The notes: a model not told the origin generated them from the sequence alone. A DNA stretch of 64,000 bases from Marinomonas profundi (GCF_020694005.1 NZ_CP073013.1:2800578-2864577); one strand, 5' to 3'. Numbered from the stretch's first letter, positions 18,068 through 27,998 are shown. Program-made: numbers and translations.

Positions 18068-19791
18068 GGGTTTTGCCCATCCTCTTGTGTGAATCGATGT
18101 TCATTGCGTTGTTCTTGGTGCAAATACCAAAGCTTGCGCTGTAGCAACAATCCTGGATCATCTTGGATTTGTCTCAGCCATTGGTTTAGTGCCTGTGTTT
18201 TTTCTTTGTCTAACTGTGTGTTTTCAGGTTGTTGCTGTTTTTGCTCATCTGAGTTTTCATCTTGCTTATTATCCTCAGGTGTTTTGTCCTTGTCTTGTTT
18301 TTCGTTCTTTTTATTGTCTTTTTTTGGTTCGGACGGCTCTTTTGAGTCGTTTTTGTCATTTGAATCCGATGACTTGTCTTGTTGGTCCTGATTCTGTTTT
18401 TGCTCTTGTTGCTTGGATTTCTGCTGATCTTTTTGTTGCTGTTCTTGTTGCTGCTGTTTCAAGTAATCGAGATTGTCTTTGGCGGTTTTTAACGATGGGT
18501 CTTGCTCTAATGCTTTTTCATAGGCCTGTATGGCGTTTTCGATGTCGCCCGACAGCGCCAAGGCATTACCCAGATTATAGTTTTCGGCCGCATTGCGGTT
18601 GATTTTTTCTAGGGCTTGAGCGCTGGCCGGGTAATTTTCTAGAGCGTAAGACGACGCGGCTTTCCAGTCGGGGCGTTGGAAATATTGATCAGCGGCTTGC
18701 CAATCGCCTTGATCAACCGCTTGCTGGCCTTTTTGATCCTGGGTTAAAAACCAATCCAGTGGCGCGGCGTATGACTTTTCAGACGGCAACGAAAACAGGC
18801 CAATAAGCAGCATGAAAAGCATGCCTCTGCGAAACTGCAAGGCGAGCCAAAGTAGAAAAGGCACGGCAAGCCACTGGCCTTGTTCTCTCCAGTGTATGCT
18901 TTTGTTTTGTGCTTTTTGAGTTTGCCGATTGTCTAGTTTTGTATTGGTGATTTGGGCGAGCGCTTGAGTGTTTAGGCGTCCCTGATGAAAAGTACCGCCA
19001 AGCGAGACGGTCAAGGCTTCTAAGTCATTGAGTGGGGTTGTTGGGGTGATGTTATGGCCATTTTTTCTTAGGATTTGGCCATCAGGCAATTGGATTAATG
19101 AGGGCGTAGCTGTCCCCACTGCAATCAAATCTAGCGAGATATTTTTGCCTTTTAAGCGTGCTGGAATCTCAGTCTTATCTTGTTCGTTAAGATCATCGGT
19201 TAACACGATAAGATGCAGTGGCATGGCGTTATCTTGGCTGAGCGACAGCGCAGTTTCTATGCCACTGGTCAGGTTGCTGCCGTACATTGGCATGATGATG
19301 GGATCGAGTGCCAGTAAAAAATGGGTGATGGTTTCTCTGTCTTGGCTAAAAGGGCTGATAACAAAGCCTTCGCCCGCAAATGCAACCAAGGCAATATCGC
19401 CTTCTTTACTTTGCTCTAGTATATCCCGAATGGTTTGTTTCAACTGAGTTTGGCGATTAGGTTTGATGTCCGTTGCATACATGGACAGGGACTGATCGAC
19501 CACGATGACGGTTTTTTGGGTATTTTCAAACATGATGCTGGGGGCTTTTGTCCAACTGATGCCAGCCAAACCAATCCAGCATAAAGATACCGCCACAAGA
19601 CCGAGCCATTTATTAAGGTGGCTCGTGGTATTTTGATAAAGCAAATGGGGCAGCAAGTGCGGATCGACAAGTGGATTGAGCTTGTTTTTGCTAGCGCGAT
19701 TGGCGGTGACAAAAAAAGCCAATACCCAAGTGAGAGGGATCAAAATAAGCCAGTAAGGGCGTTCAAAATGAATCAAGTCGAAAAGCATCAT
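18061..19791 (-). CDS. batB: BatB-type von Willebrand factor A protein with TPR and acidic-basic tail
   Basis: Membrane protein (576 aa): two N-terminal helices, a vWA domain with the MIDAS motif DQSLSMYAT, a third helix (about 320-340), then tetratricopeptide repeats (ENYNLGNALALSGDIENAIQ) and a long tail rich in Gln, Lys, Asp and Glu. The vWA part corresponds to BatB and the TPR part to BatC, so the two are fused here, as in other gammaproteobacteria. It overlaps batA by 4 bases and batD by 7. The low-complexity tail (about 455-545) is probably disordered. Confidence 0.88.
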   Translation of the reverse strand: MMLFDLIHFERPYWLILIPLTWVLAFFVTANRASKNKLNPLVDPHLLPHLLYQNTTSHLNKWLGLVAVSLCWIGLAGISWTKAPSIMFENTQKTVIVVDQSLSMYATDIKPNRQTQLKQTIRDILEQSKEGDIALVAFAGEGFVISPFSQDRETITHFLLALDPIIMPMYGSNLTSGIETALSLSQDNAMPLHLIVLTDDLNEQDKTEIPARLKGKNISLDLIAVGTATPSLIQLPDGQILRKNGHNITPTTPLNDLEALTVSLGGTFHQGRLNTQALAQITNTKLDNRQTQKAQNKSIHWREQGQWLAVPFLLWLALQFRRGMLFMLLIGLFSLPSEKSYAAPLDWFLTQDQKGQQAVDQGDWQAADQYFQRPDWKAASSYALENYPASAQALEKINRNAAENYNLGNALALSGDIENAIQAYEKALEQDPSLKTAKDNLDYLKQQQQEQQQKDQQKSKQQEQKQNQDQQDKSSDSNDKNDSKEPSEPKKDNKKNEKQDKDKTPEDNKQDENSDEQKQQQPENTQLDKEKTQALNQWLRQIQDDPGLLLQRKLWYLHQEQRNEHRFTQEDGQNPW

Positions 19792-20786
19792 GCCTGACCT
19801 CTTTTTCTGAAACTAAGTTGTCGACTGGCAACTAGTGATAGGGCGAGAAAAACCATCGAGCCAAGGCCTAGCCAATGGAACAAACTGGTCAAGGGGCGTT
19901 GCCAAATATCTTCGTCAGGCGTCGGTTCTAGTGCGTCAAGGGTTTGATAGATGGCCTGTAAGTCTTCTGTGCTCTTGGCGCGAAAATACTCTCCGCCCGT
20001 TTGTGCGGCGATATTTTTGAGCAAGTTTTCATCCAAATCGCTGGAGGGATTAATGGCTTTTGGCCCAAAGAAACTTTGCACTATCATGCTGTCTGCGCCA
20101 ATGCCAACAGTGTGGACTTTTACATTTTGTGAGGCAGCAAACACGGCCGCTTGCTGGGGTTGGACTCGACCTGCCGTGTTCGCGCCGTCGGTCATTAAAA
20201 TGAGCACTTTTTTGTCAGACGGTTTGTCTTCGAGCCTTTTTATACCGAGTCCAATCGCATCGCCGATGGCGGTTTGTTCGCCCGCAAAACCAATTTGCGC
20301 TTCTTGTACCAGCTGATTGATGGTCTTGGTATCAAAACTTAACGGCGCTTGAAGGTAGGCTTTGGAACCAAAAACAATGATGCCAATGCGGTCGCCACGA
20401 CGTTCCTGAATAAAGTCAGATAACACAGACTTAGCCGCTTCTAATCGGTTTGCCGGCTGATCATTGAGCACCATGTCACTGACCTGCATACTGCCCGATA
20501 AATCCAGCGCAATGAGTAAGTCTCTACCAGAAGGCGTTACTTTTGTTGGCTCGCCAAACCAAACGGGTTGGCTCATGGCGAAGATCAGCAGAACCCAAGC
20601 GGCCAATAAACAAGCGTAAGGCAGTGTTGGACGCTTAGGCATTGCTTGATGGTCTTGATGATGAAGTAATTGCGCGCTATTGCCCCACCAAATGCCGTCG
20701 CCCTTGGGCTTGGCTTTGGGCAGAAAATACATTATCAAGGGCAAAGGTAAAAGAACAAGGAACCAAGGCCAAGAAAGTTCAAGCAT
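19788..20786 (-). CDS. batA: BatA-type von Willebrand factor A protein
   Basis: Membrane vWA protein (332 aa): two N-terminal helices (LSWPWFLVLLPLPLIMYFLP; LPYACLLAAWVLLIFAMSQP), a vWA domain with an intact metal site (LDLSGSM near 95, TDGANTAG near 202), and a C-terminal helix (about 305-325). In this family the domain projects into the periplasm and is thought to bind partner proteins through a divalent metal. It overlaps batB by 4 bases and the DUF4381 gene by 8, so translation is coupled. Confidence 0.9.
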   Translation of the reverse strand: MLELSWPWFLVLLPLPLIMYFLPKAKPKGDGIWWGNSAQLLHHQDHQAMPKRPTLPYACLLAAWVLLIFAMSQPVWFGEPTKVTPSGRDLLIALDLSGSMQVSDMVLNDQPANRLEAAKSVLSDFIQERRGDRIGIIVFGSKAYLQAPLSFDTKTINQLVQEAQIGFAGEQTAIGDAIGLGIKRLEDKPSDKKVLILMTDGANTAGRVQPQQAAVFAASQNVKVHTVGIGADSMIVQSFFGPKAINPSSDLDENLLKNIAAQTGGEYFRAKSTEDLQAIYQTLDALEPTPDEDIWQRPLTSLFHWLGLGSMVFLALSLVASRQLSFRKRGQA

Positions 20787-21282
20787 GGTGTTTCCTTATC
20801 CAGTAACAGGTTGTTTTGATCATGGCGGTACGCTGTTCTTTTGTTAGCTCAATCTGATGGCGATAGGGGCCATCAATAAATTCGCTGCCAAGAGACGAAA
20901 ATTGGCGTTTAGCCGGCAGGGCTTTATCCAATGTTTCAAACAGGGTTTTGCTGGGTAGGGCGGCGGTTGTTGTTTTTCCTGCGCTTAGAATGCAGCGCCG
21001 AACCATCTCATGACACAGCAAAATACACTCTTTATCAGTCAGTTCGCTGGTTGTTTGGGTGATGCCTGATAAGGCTTCCCGTCGGTAAGCGCGCTTCTTA
21101 TAGCGTCGATGCCATACAATTAGTAACGCCATTATCAATAAAACAATGGCGGCGACAATCAGCCAAGTCCACCAAACTGGCGGCCACATAGCAACAGATT
21201 GTGGCAGCAAGTAAGCCTTGTGTGGCAAGTCTATCATTTGTTGAGAAGCTGGTATGTGTTGAGGAGCGAGGGCGGCTGACAT
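20779..21282 (-). CDS. DUF4381 family membrane protein of the MoxR/Bat operon
   Basis: 167 aa with one transmembrane helix (about 34-58, WWTWLIVAAIVLLIMALLIV) after a short periplasmic N-terminus, and a basic cytoplasmic domain. Its place between the DUF58 and vWA genes, with 1- and 8-base overlaps, matches the DUF4381 member of MoxR operons. No enzymatic motif is visible; it may be a structural partner of the vWA proteins. Confidence 0.85.
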   Translation of the reverse strand: MSAALAPQHIPASQQMIDLPHKAYLLPQSVAMWPPVWWTWLIVAAIVLLIMALLIVWHRRYKKRAYRREALSGITQTTSELTDKECILLCHEMVRRCILSAGKTTTAALPSKTLFETLDKALPAKRQFSSLGSEFIDGPYRHQIELTKEQRTAMIKTTCYWIRKHHA

Positions 21283-22220
21283 CAGTGTAAGGCTCCCTGT
21301 GATAATAGATAACGCGCAATTTTTTCTGGCGCTTCAGTAATATCAAAAATTTGGTGACGAATGCCAAAAGAAGCCAGTTTTTCCTTCATTCGGCTATTTT
21401 CTGCGAAGAAATCGAGTTTGGCTTGTTGCATGCTGTTCTTACTAATAGACACGGATTTAACCCCCTGATTGTTGGTCATCTGGCTGTCAACTATCTGGCT
21501 GTCAACTATCTGATATTGACCTGCGGGTAGGTTAAAAAGGTTGCTGTCGATGATTTGTATCCAGTGTACCGAGTTGTGCTGGGCGAGTCGTATGAGTGCG
21601 CTTTCTTCGCTGTCGCTCCAGTTCTGTTTGTCGGTCAGTATAATCACGTCTTTATTGTGGGCTTTATTGGTCAGCAGGCTGTTAGACCAAATGCTTGTAT
21701 TGCTAGCGCTGGCCCTATGTGCGATCTGCGATGCGTCTTTGAGTTGGCTTAGCAAAGCCGATAAATTTGCCGATTTATTACTGGCGTGTTCTTGGTTGCC
21801 ATAGGTGACACGATACGACAAGGTGTCGCCTTGCTGTTTAGAACGCCATGCAATAATCCCCGCTAGTTGAATAAAGCGTGTGGAAATAAACGTGTGACGA
21901 GTACCAAAATACGCGCTGCTAGAAAGGTCTAACAGCAAAAGCCGCTGGTGGTCATTTTCTTGGGCATACAGTCGAGTATGCGTTTGGCCGGTTCGCGCCG
22001 TCACGCGCCAATCAATGTGACGTAAATCATCACTGGCTTGGTAAGCGCGCAGTTCAAGCATTTCCATGCCGTGGCCTTTTTGCCGAGAACGACGCTCTCC
22101 TGAATGGGGGGCAAAGCGAATGGCTTTGGGAGCTCTTCCCAGATGCTTGGCGTAATGGGCCAACAGAGCCAGATGGGCGTCATCCAGCTCAGGCGATTCG
22201 GGTGATAATAATGGGCTCAT
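21282..22220 (-). CDS. DUF58 domain protein of the MoxR/Bat operon
   Basis: Soluble protein (312 aa) with the DUF58 signature RAYQASDDLRHIDWRVTART and a vWA-like strand with DLSSSAYFG. DUF58 proteins are nearly always next to a MoxR AAA+ ATPase and are thought to be its partner or client. Its frame overlaps the DUF4381 gene by one base. A short unusual segment near residues 240-256 repeats the residues IVDSQ twice, encoded by a small tandem duplication. Confidence 0.9.
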   Translation of the reverse strand: MSPLLSPESPELDDAHLALLAHYAKHLGRAPKAIRFAPHSGERRSRQKGHGMEMLELRAYQASDDLRHIDWRVTARTGQTHTRLYAQENDHQRLLLLDLSSSAYFGTRHTFISTRFIQLAGIIAWRSKQQGDTLSYRVTYGNQEHASNKSANLSALLSQLKDASQIAHRASASNTSIWSNSLLTNKAHNKDVIILTDKQNWSDSEESALIRLAQHNSVHWIQIIDSNLFNLPAGQYQIVDSQIVDSQMTNNQGVKSVSISKNSMQQAKLDFFAENSRMKEKLASFGIRHQIFDITEAPEKIARYLLSQGALH

Positions 22221-22231
22221 GGTTACAGCAT

Positions 22232-22291
22232 GCCTTGTATTAAATGCCTTGTGTTGCGATTGCTTGCGTTACAATTGCTTGCATTAAAGTG
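22232..22291. repeat. Degenerate 14-16-base tandem repeat between moxR and DUF58 gene
   Basis: Four units of the type GCTTGCGTTACAATT begin at 22232, 22246, 22262 and 22277. They fill the 63-base gap between the moxR stop and the DUF58 start, the only real gap in this otherwise overlapping operon, and run a few bases into the moxR stop region. Confidence 0.55.
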
Positions 22292-23252
22292 CCGGAACGT
22301 GGCTAATTAATCGCTTCAATAGATCATCAACCGATAATCCGGCCGCTTGTGCTTCAAACGTGGTAATAATGCGATGACGCAACACTGGCAAGGCAATCTG
22401 ACGCACATCGTCTGGTGTGACAAAGTCTCTACCATTTATCAATGCATTGGCGCGAGCACAACGATCAAGCGCCAGTGTCCCCCGTGGGCTAGCACCAAAT
22501 TCAATTAAATTCGTGCCTTTGCCAGCGTCACCTAAATAAAGTTCTGGCTGGCGGGTCGCCATCACCAGCTGCACTATGTACTGCTCGACACTCTCCGACA
22601 TGTACAAGGATAAGGCTTTGTGCTGCAGTTCAAGAATCTCATGGGGTGTGCAAATTGGCTGAGGCGTGCTGGCTGAGGTTTTGTGCAAGTCTTGCTGACG
22701 AACTAATCTCAGAACATCTAATTCACTGGCCGCGCTTGGATAACCAAGGTTGATCTTCATCATAAAGCGATCAAGCTGGGCTTCAGGCAAAGGGTAAGTG
22801 CCTTCTTGCTCGATGGGGTTTTGCGTCGCAATAACAAAAAACAGTGCAGACAGCGCGTAGCTGTGATTGCCCACCGTAACTTGTCTTTCGCCCATGGCTT
22901 CGAGCAACGCAGACTGCACCTTGGCGGGCGCCCGGTTGATCTCGTCAGCTAAGACGATGTCATTCATAATCGGGCCCGGAATAAAACTAAACTGCCCCGT
23001 TTCTTGCTGATAAATATCCGATCCCGTGACGTCACCGGGCAGTAAATCTGGCGTGAATTGAATACGTTGAAAACGGCTGTCGATGGCACTGGCCAAGGCT
23101 TTCGCCGCAGTGGTTTTGGCAATCCCCGGCGGTCCTTCTAAAAGCACATGACCATTAGCGATTAAAGCGACGAGTAATTCGTGGGTTAAATCTGGCTGGC
23201 CAACAACGGCGTGATTTAGATGATCTTTTAATTGCTCAATTACAGTTACCAT
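22284..23252 (-). CDS. MoxR-type AAA+ ATPase
   Basis: Cytoplasmic AAA+ ATPase (322 aa) of the MoxR subgroup, which act as chaperone-like assembly factors. Walker A reads GPPGIAKTT, Walker B VLADEINRAP, sensor 1 FFVIATQNPIEQEGTYPLPEAQLDRF, and the sensor 2 region GASPRGTLAL. It is the first gene of the minus-strand operon with DUF58, DUF4381, batA, batB and batD; this set suggests an envelope complex activated by the ATPase. The promoter should lie in the 129-base gap to the divergent DUF2835 gene. Confidence 0.95.
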   Translation of the reverse strand: MVTVIEQLKDHLNHAVVGQPDLTHELLVALIANGHVLLEGPPGIAKTTAAKALASAIDSRFQRIQFTPDLLPGDVTGSDIYQQETGQFSFIPGPIMNDIVLADEINRAPAKVQSALLEAMGERQVTVGNHSYALSALFFVIATQNPIEQEGTYPLPEAQLDRFMMKINLGYPSAASELDVLRLVRQQDLHKTSASTPQPICTPHEILELQHKALSLYMSESVEQYIVQLVMATRQPELYLGDAGKGTNLIEFGASPRGTLALDRCARANALINGRDFVTPDDVRQIALPVLRHRIITTFEAQAAGLSVDDLLKRLISHVPAL

Positions 23253-23274
23253 CGAACCTAGGTTCCTTATACTT

Positions 23275-23304
23275 CTGTCAAAAAAAGTGTCAACGCAATA
23301 TAAT
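23275..23304 (+). promoter_or_regulatory. Candidate sigma-70 promoter of the DUF2835 gene
   Basis: CTGTCA (23275-23280), an 18-base spacer and a perfect TATAAT (23299-23304), in the divergent gap between moxR and the DUF2835 gene. Only the -10 is strong. Confidence 0.45.
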
Positions 23305-23381
23305 AGTCTTCATCTTATCGGATTCAAATCTTTACGCACAGAGCGATCTTCGTAAGAGTAACGTAAGCACAGGACGAAAAA

Positions 23382-23603
23382 ATGGCGAAAATTGTATTGA
23401 ATGTGGCCTTGTCTGCGTTTAAATATGAAGCTATGTATACGGGGGCGGCAAAAAACCTCGTCGCGAGTAGTTTAGATGGGCGTAAAGTTCAGTTGCCTTT
23501 GTCGGCTTTTCAGCGTTTCGTGACTCACCAAGGCATTTACGGTTTTTTTGAAGTAGAATTTGATGATATGAATAAATTGATTGCTGTCACGAGAATTAGA
23601 TAG
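23382..23603 (+). CDS. DUF2835 family small protein
   Basis: 73 aa, soluble, beta-rich, with the pattern of DUF2835 ([21 protein letters not shown] ... FEVEFD). The family is uncharacterised and is found mainly in marine gammaproteobacteria. A ribosome-binding site AGGAC lies 7 bases before the ATG. It is divergent from moxR and 38 bases upstream of pyrD, so it may be co-transcribed with pyrD. Confidence 0.8.
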   Translation: MAKIVLNVALSAFKYEAMYTGAAKNLVASSLDGRKVQLPLSAFQRFVTHQGIYGFFEVEFDDMNKLIAVTRIR

Positions 23604-23641
23604 CACATTTACCTGACTTTAACCGCCTAGGGGCCCTAACA

Positions 23642-24682
23642 ATGTACCAACTTGCTCGCTCGTTACTTTTTAAATTAGACGCTGAAGTGTCCCATGAGTT
23701 GTCATTGGATCTTCTTGCGGCAAGCAGTCGGTTGGGGGTCAATAAGTTGCTAGGTGGGTTACCAGCCACCAAACCGGTCGATGTGATGGGCTTACGTTTT
23801 CCTAATGCCGTTGGTTTGGCCGCGGGTTTGGATAAAAATGCCGATGCTTTTGAGGCGTTGGGCGCGCTAGGTTTTGGTTTTGTTGAAGTCGGAACCGTGA
23901 CACCAAAAGGGCAAGCAGGCAACCCTAAGCCGCGTTTGTTCCGTTTGCCTGAACATGAAGCCATCATCAATCGCATGGGTTTTAATAACAAAGGCGTCGA
24001 TCATCTGGTTTCACGGATTAAAGCTCACCGCTATCCAGGCGTGCTGGGGGTTAATATTGGTAAGAATTTAACCACCTCGGTAGAAGACGCGGCAGCGGAT
24101 TACTTGGCTTGTTTAGACGCCGTTATTCCTTACGCCGATTACATTACCGCCAATATCAGCTCGCCAAATACACCGGGCCTTCGTAGCCTGCAGTTTGGGG
24201 AAAGCTTGGCGCAATTGATTGCGCCCTTGGTTGTGGCGCGTGATCGTTATGAAGCGGAACATGGCAAGCGTGTGCCATTGGCGGTGAAAATAGCCCCAGA
24301 TATGACAGACGACGAAATCAAAATGGTCGCCGATACCTTAGTGGAGCAGGGCGTTGATGGTATTATTGCCACCAATACCACCTTGTCTCGTGATGCTGTT
24401 TTAGGGCATCAGTATGAACACGAAGCGGGTGGTTTAAGTGGCGCGCCAGTTCGTGACGCCTCGACTCATGTGGTAAAAGTATTGGCGGAACATTTGAAAG
24501 ACACGCTGCCGATTATTGGTGTGGGTGGTATTTCAAGTGGTGCTGATGCGGTAGAAAAACTGCAAGCCGGTGCGCGTTTAGTGCAGATTTATTCTGGCTT
24601 TATTTACCATGGCCCAGAACTGATAAAAGAAGCCATTACCAGCACAGACGCCTATTATCGAGAGCGTGATCTTGGTATTTAA
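23642..24682 (+). CDS. pyrD: Dihydroorotate dehydrogenase (quinone), class 2
   Basis: Membrane-associated flavoenzyme (346 aa) oxidising dihydroorotate to orotate with a quinone acceptor, the fourth step of pyrimidine synthesis. The N-terminal amphipathic extension ([20 protein letters not shown]) typical of class 2 is present. The FMN barrel shows [13 protein letters not shown], the active-site Ser segment [14 protein letters not shown], and the C-terminal phosphate-binding GVGGISSG and LVQIYSGF. Full length, with a terminator after it. Confidence 0.97.
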   Translation: MYQLARSLLFKLDAEVSHELSLDLLAASSRLGVNKLLGGLPATKPVDVMGLRFPNAVGLAAGLDKNADAFEALGALGFGFVEVGTVTPKGQAGNPKPRLFRLPEHEAIINRMGFNNKGVDHLVSRIKAHRYPGVLGVNIGKNLTTSVEDAAADYLACLDAVIPYADYITANISSPNTPGLRSLQFGESLAQLIAPLVVARDRYEAEHGKRVPLAVKIAPDMTDDEIKMVADTLVEQGVDGIIATNTTLSRDAVLGHQYEHEAGGLSGAPVRDASTHVVKVLAEHLKDTLPIIGVGGISSGADAVEKLQAGARLVQIYSGFIYHGPELIKEAITSTDAYYRERDLGI

Positions 24683-24728
24683 TCTTATCGAATTGAAAAC
24701 AGTGCGCTGGTTTAAAGTGTACTCATAA

Positions 24729-24759
24729 GAAAGCGGAATGTAGGTTCCGCTTTCTTTTT
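24729..24759 (+). terminator. Intrinsic terminator after pyrD
   Basis: Stem GAAAGCGGAA / TTCCGCTTTC with a 6-base loop and a TTTTTA tract. Confidence 0.82.
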
Positions 24760-24802
24760 ACGTTTCGCAACATTCATTGAAATTTAAAAAAAGTATTTAA
24801 AA

Positions 24803-26971
24803 ATGAGCACGATATTACAGACAACCGATTCAACCAGTCAGGTTTACGCATTAGAAATAACCTGTCCTCTTGGATTAGAAAATGTCTTAGAAAAAGAATT
24901 ACATGGCGAAGGCCTGACACAAACACGATTGGGTGAGGCGCAGGTTAAGCTGACCACAAACCTAGAAGGCGTGTACAAAGCCTGTCTTTGGTCTCGCGTT
25001 GCGACCCGCGTTATGTTGCCGATTGCCAATTTTAAAATGGAATCTGCCGACGATTTATACGATGGCGTAAAAGCGATTCAGTGGTCAGATCACATGAAAG
25101 CCACCAACACCATGGCGATTGATTGTCACGGCACTAATCATCATATTCGCAATACGCAATTTGGTGCAGTACGCGCTAAAGACGCCATTGCCGATTATTT
25201 TGTCGCCTTGTCGGGTGAACGTCCTAACGTTGAAAAAGAGCAGCCAGAAGTTCGCATTGCCTTGCGCATTAAACGCGAAGTCGTGACGGTGAGTATCGAC
25301 TTGTCTGGCGAAAGTATGCACCGCCGTGGTTACCGTCAACAAGGCGGCATGGCGCCGCTGAAAGAGAACTTAGCCGCTGGCCTTTTGTTACGCGCTGGTT
25401 GGGGAACGGATTGCGGCTTGACGCAGTTGATCGACCCTATGTGTGGTTCGGGGACGTTTCTGGTAGAAGCAGCGATGATGTCGTTGGACATGGCGCCAGG
25501 TTTGCGTCGTCAATATTGGGGATTCAAAGGCTGGAAACAGCACGATCACCGTATGTGGCAACAATTAATGGATTTTGCCAAGAATCGTAAAAAAGACCCT
25601 GCCACATTGGGGATTCGTTTCCAAGGTACGGATCGAGAGCAAAAAGCCATTGCGTCGGCACGAGAAAACATCAAGCGCGCAGGGCTAACCGATGTGATTG
25701 ATGTCAGCATGTCGTCATTCCAAGAGCACGAATTTGATATTAACGCCGAGGCTCCGGGCTTGGTTATCACCAACCCTCCTTACGGTGAGCGTATCGGTGA
25801 TGAAATGGCCTTGATTGCCTTGTATCGTCAACTAGGCGAGTGGGTGGTCAATCATGTACGTGGTTGGCAATTCATGATGCTCACCAGCAACGACCATTTG
25901 GCGCGTCAAATTCCGGTACGACCCGAGAAAAGCACGCGTGTGATTAATGGCGGCATTGAATGTCGCGCTTACCAGTTTCCATTGTTGGCGGGCAGCATAA
26001 AAGAAGACGTGGTCGCACAATCAGTGATGACACCGGGCGCACAAATGTTCGCCAATCGTCTGCAAAAAAATGCCAAAAAACTGAAAAAATGGGTCGAGAA
26101 GAACAAGATCCAGTGCTACCGCGTTTATGATGCAGACATGCCAGAATATTCGGTGGCCATCGACATATACCAAGATTGGGCACACGTTCAAGAGTATCAG
26201 GCACCCAAAAGTGTCGATCCAGAAAAAGCCAAACAACGCTTGTTTGAAGTCATGTCTGCGATTCCAACAGCATTGAACATCGCGGAATCCAAAGTCATTT
26301 TAAAACAGCGTCAAAGACAATCGGGTAAAGAGCAATACGAAAAGCTGGATCAGTCTAAACACGAAATGATCGTCGAAGAATACGGTTGTGAATTCATCGT
26401 TAACCTGAAAGATTATCTGGACACAGGATTGTTCCTTGATCACAGACCCGTGCGCAAACTGATCCAAGACAAAGCCAATGGTAAGCGTTTTTTGAACCTG
26501 TTTTGTTACACCGCGACCGCATCGGTTCACGCCGGGCAGGGCGGCGCACACAGCTCCTTGAGTGTCGACATGTCGAACACCTACACCGAATGGGCGCGTC
26601 GTAATATCGAGCTGAATGAATTCTCTGATCGTTACCATCAGGTAGAACGCGCAGACTGTATCGAATGGCTAAAACAAAGCCGCGACACCTTTGATTTGAT
26701 CTTTATGGATCCGCCAACCTTTTCCAACTCAAAAAAAATGGCCGACATATTAGACATTCAGCGTGACCATGGTGAACTTGTGCGTTTGGCCATGGCGAGA
26801 TTGGCAAAAGGCGGTGAGTTAATCTTCTCCAACAACTACCGTCGCTTTGTGTTAGATGAAGCGCTAGAGCAAGAGTTTGACGTGCAAAACATCACCCGTG
26901 ACACGCTCGACCCTGACTTTGATCGCAACGATAAGATTCACCAATGCTATGTCATTAAACACAAATCATAA
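24803..26971 (+). CDS. rlmL: Bifunctional 23S rRNA methyltransferase RlmKL
   Basis: 722 aa with two methyltransferases in one chain: an N-terminal THUMP domain and RlmL module (makes m2G2445) and a C-terminal RlmK module (makes m7G2069). The RlmL part carries DPMCGSGTFLVEAAMM and the catalytic NPPYGER; the RlmK part carries LNLFCYTATASVHAG and DPPTFSNSKKM. Length matches the fused gammaproteobacterial enzyme. It is a single-gene unit between two terminators. Confidence 0.97.
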   Translation: MSTILQTTDSTSQVYALEITCPLGLENVLEKELHGEGLTQTRLGEAQVKLTTNLEGVYKACLWSRVATRVMLPIANFKMESADDLYDGVKAIQWSDHMKATNTMAIDCHGTNHHIRNTQFGAVRAKDAIADYFVALSGERPNVEKEQPEVRIALRIKREVVTVSIDLSGESMHRRGYRQQGGMAPLKENLAAGLLLRAGWGTDCGLTQLIDPMCGSGTFLVEAAMMSLDMAPGLRRQYWGFKGWKQHDHRMWQQLMDFAKNRKKDPATLGIRFQGTDREQKAIASARENIKRAGLTDVIDVSMSSFQEHEFDINAEAPGLVITNPPYGERIGDEMALIALYRQLGEWVVNHVRGWQFMMLTSNDHLARQIPVRPEKSTRVINGGIECRAYQFPLLAGSIKEDVVAQSVMTPGAQMFANRLQKNAKKLKKWVEKNKIQCYRVYDADMPEYSVAIDIYQDWAHVQEYQAPKSVDPEKAKQRLFEVMSAIPTALNIAESKVILKQRQRQSGKEQYEKLDQSKHEMIVEEYGCEFIVNLKDYLDTGLFLDHRPVRKLIQDKANGKRFLNLFCYTATASVHAGQGGAHSSLSVDMSNTYTEWARRNIELNEFSDRYHQVERADCIEWLKQSRDTFDLIFMDPPTFSNSKKMADILDIQRDHGELVRLAMARLAKGGELIFSNNYRRFVLDEALEQEFDVQNITRDTLDPDFDRNDKIHQCYVIKHKS

Positions 26972-27018
26972 GTGACTAAGCATACGTGAGTAAATTCGGT
27001 ATAATTCGCAGACATTTT

Positions 27019-27052
27019 AAAGGCTAGACGCGTTGTCTAGCCTTGTTTTTTT
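27019..27052 (+). terminator. Intrinsic terminator after rlmKL
   Basis: Stem AAGGCTAGAC / GTCTAGCCTT with a GCGTT loop, followed by GTTTTTTT. Confidence 0.88.
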
Positions 27053-27088
27053 AGGTTTTATAAGTTTAAAGGTTTATAAGTTTTTAGT

Positions 27089-27946
27089 ATGAAAAAAACA
27101 TTTCGACTTGTGATTAGTTGCCCCGACAGAGTGGGCATTGTAGCGGCGGTGAGTCAGTTTTTGAACGAACGTCAAGGTTCGATTCTGGAAGCCAGCCATC
27201 ACACAGATTTAGAGCAAAAATGGTTCTTCATGCGCCACGATATTGACGCAGAAAGCTTGTCGATTGACGTAGAAACCTTCCGCCAAGAATTCGCGCCGAT
27301 TGCAGAAGAATTCAACATGCGCTGGTACGTGAAAGACAGTGAAGACCGTCCTAAAGTCGTCTTACTAGCGACCAAAGAATCCCATTGCCTAAATGACATC
27401 ATGCACCGCTGGCACACCGGTGAACTGAACTGCGAAATCGTTGGCGTTATCGCGAACCACGAAGACCTACGTTCTATGGTCGAATGGTACAAAATTCCGT
27501 ACTTCTGCATTCCCGTGCCGAAAGAAAACAAAATGCCCGCCTTCCAAGAAATTGAAGCCTGCATCGATGCGTCTGGCGCTGATACCATTGTATTAGCCCG
27601 TTACATGCAAATCTTCCCTGAATACCTGTGCGAGAAATACCGTCATAAGGTCATCAACATCCACCACAGCTTCTTGCCGTCTTTCATTGGTGCTAAACCT
27701 TATCACCAAGCCGCAGTGCGTGGTGTGAAATTGATTGGCGCGACCTGTCACTACGTCACCGCCGATTTAGATGCAGGCCCTATTATCGAACAAGACGTGA
27801 TTCGTGTTCGCCACAGCCATGCTGCAGAAGACATGGTTCGCCTAGGCAAAGACATCGAGAAACTCGTCTTGTCTCGCGGACTGCGCTACCACCTAGAAGA
27901 CCGCGTGTTAGTACACGGCAACAAAACCGTGGTGTTTGCTGAATAA
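27089..27946 (+). CDS. purU: Formyltetrahydrofolate deformylase
   Basis: Hydrolyses 10-formyl-THF to formate and THF (285 aa), balancing one-carbon pools. An N-terminal ACT regulatory domain (FRLVISCPDRVGIVAAVSQF) precedes a formyltransferase-fold catalytic domain with VINIHHSFLPSFIGAKPYHQA and the catalytic Asp in TADLDAGPIIEQD. Full length. It is preceded and followed by terminators, so it is monocistronic. Confidence 0.96.
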   Translation: MKKTFRLVISCPDRVGIVAAVSQFLNERQGSILEASHHTDLEQKWFFMRHDIDAESLSIDVETFRQEFAPIAEEFNMRWYVKDSEDRPKVVLLATKESHCLNDIMHRWHTGELNCEIVGVIANHEDLRSMVEWYKIPYFCIPVPKENKMPAFQEIEACIDASGADTIVLARYMQIFPEYLCEKYRHKVINIHHSFLPSFIGAKPYHQAAVRGVKLIGATCHYVTADLDAGPIIEQDVIRVRHSHAAEDMVRLGKDIEKLVLSRGLRYHLEDRVLVHGNKTVVFAE

Positions 27947-27969
27947 CGCCAGCACGACAAGGTTTATGC

Positions 27970-27998
27970 AAAGGGAAGGCCACGGTCTTCCCTTTTTT
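27970..27998 (+). terminator. Intrinsic terminator after purU
   Basis: Stem AAGGGAAG / CTTCCCTT with an 8-base loop, then TTTT. Confidence 0.78.

Noticed and set aside
18225-18430. Gln/Lys/Asp-rich coding stretch as a minisatellite or separate plus-strand gene
   Set aside because: It is the in-frame low-complexity tail of the BatB-TPR protein; the plus-strand frames across it are shadows.
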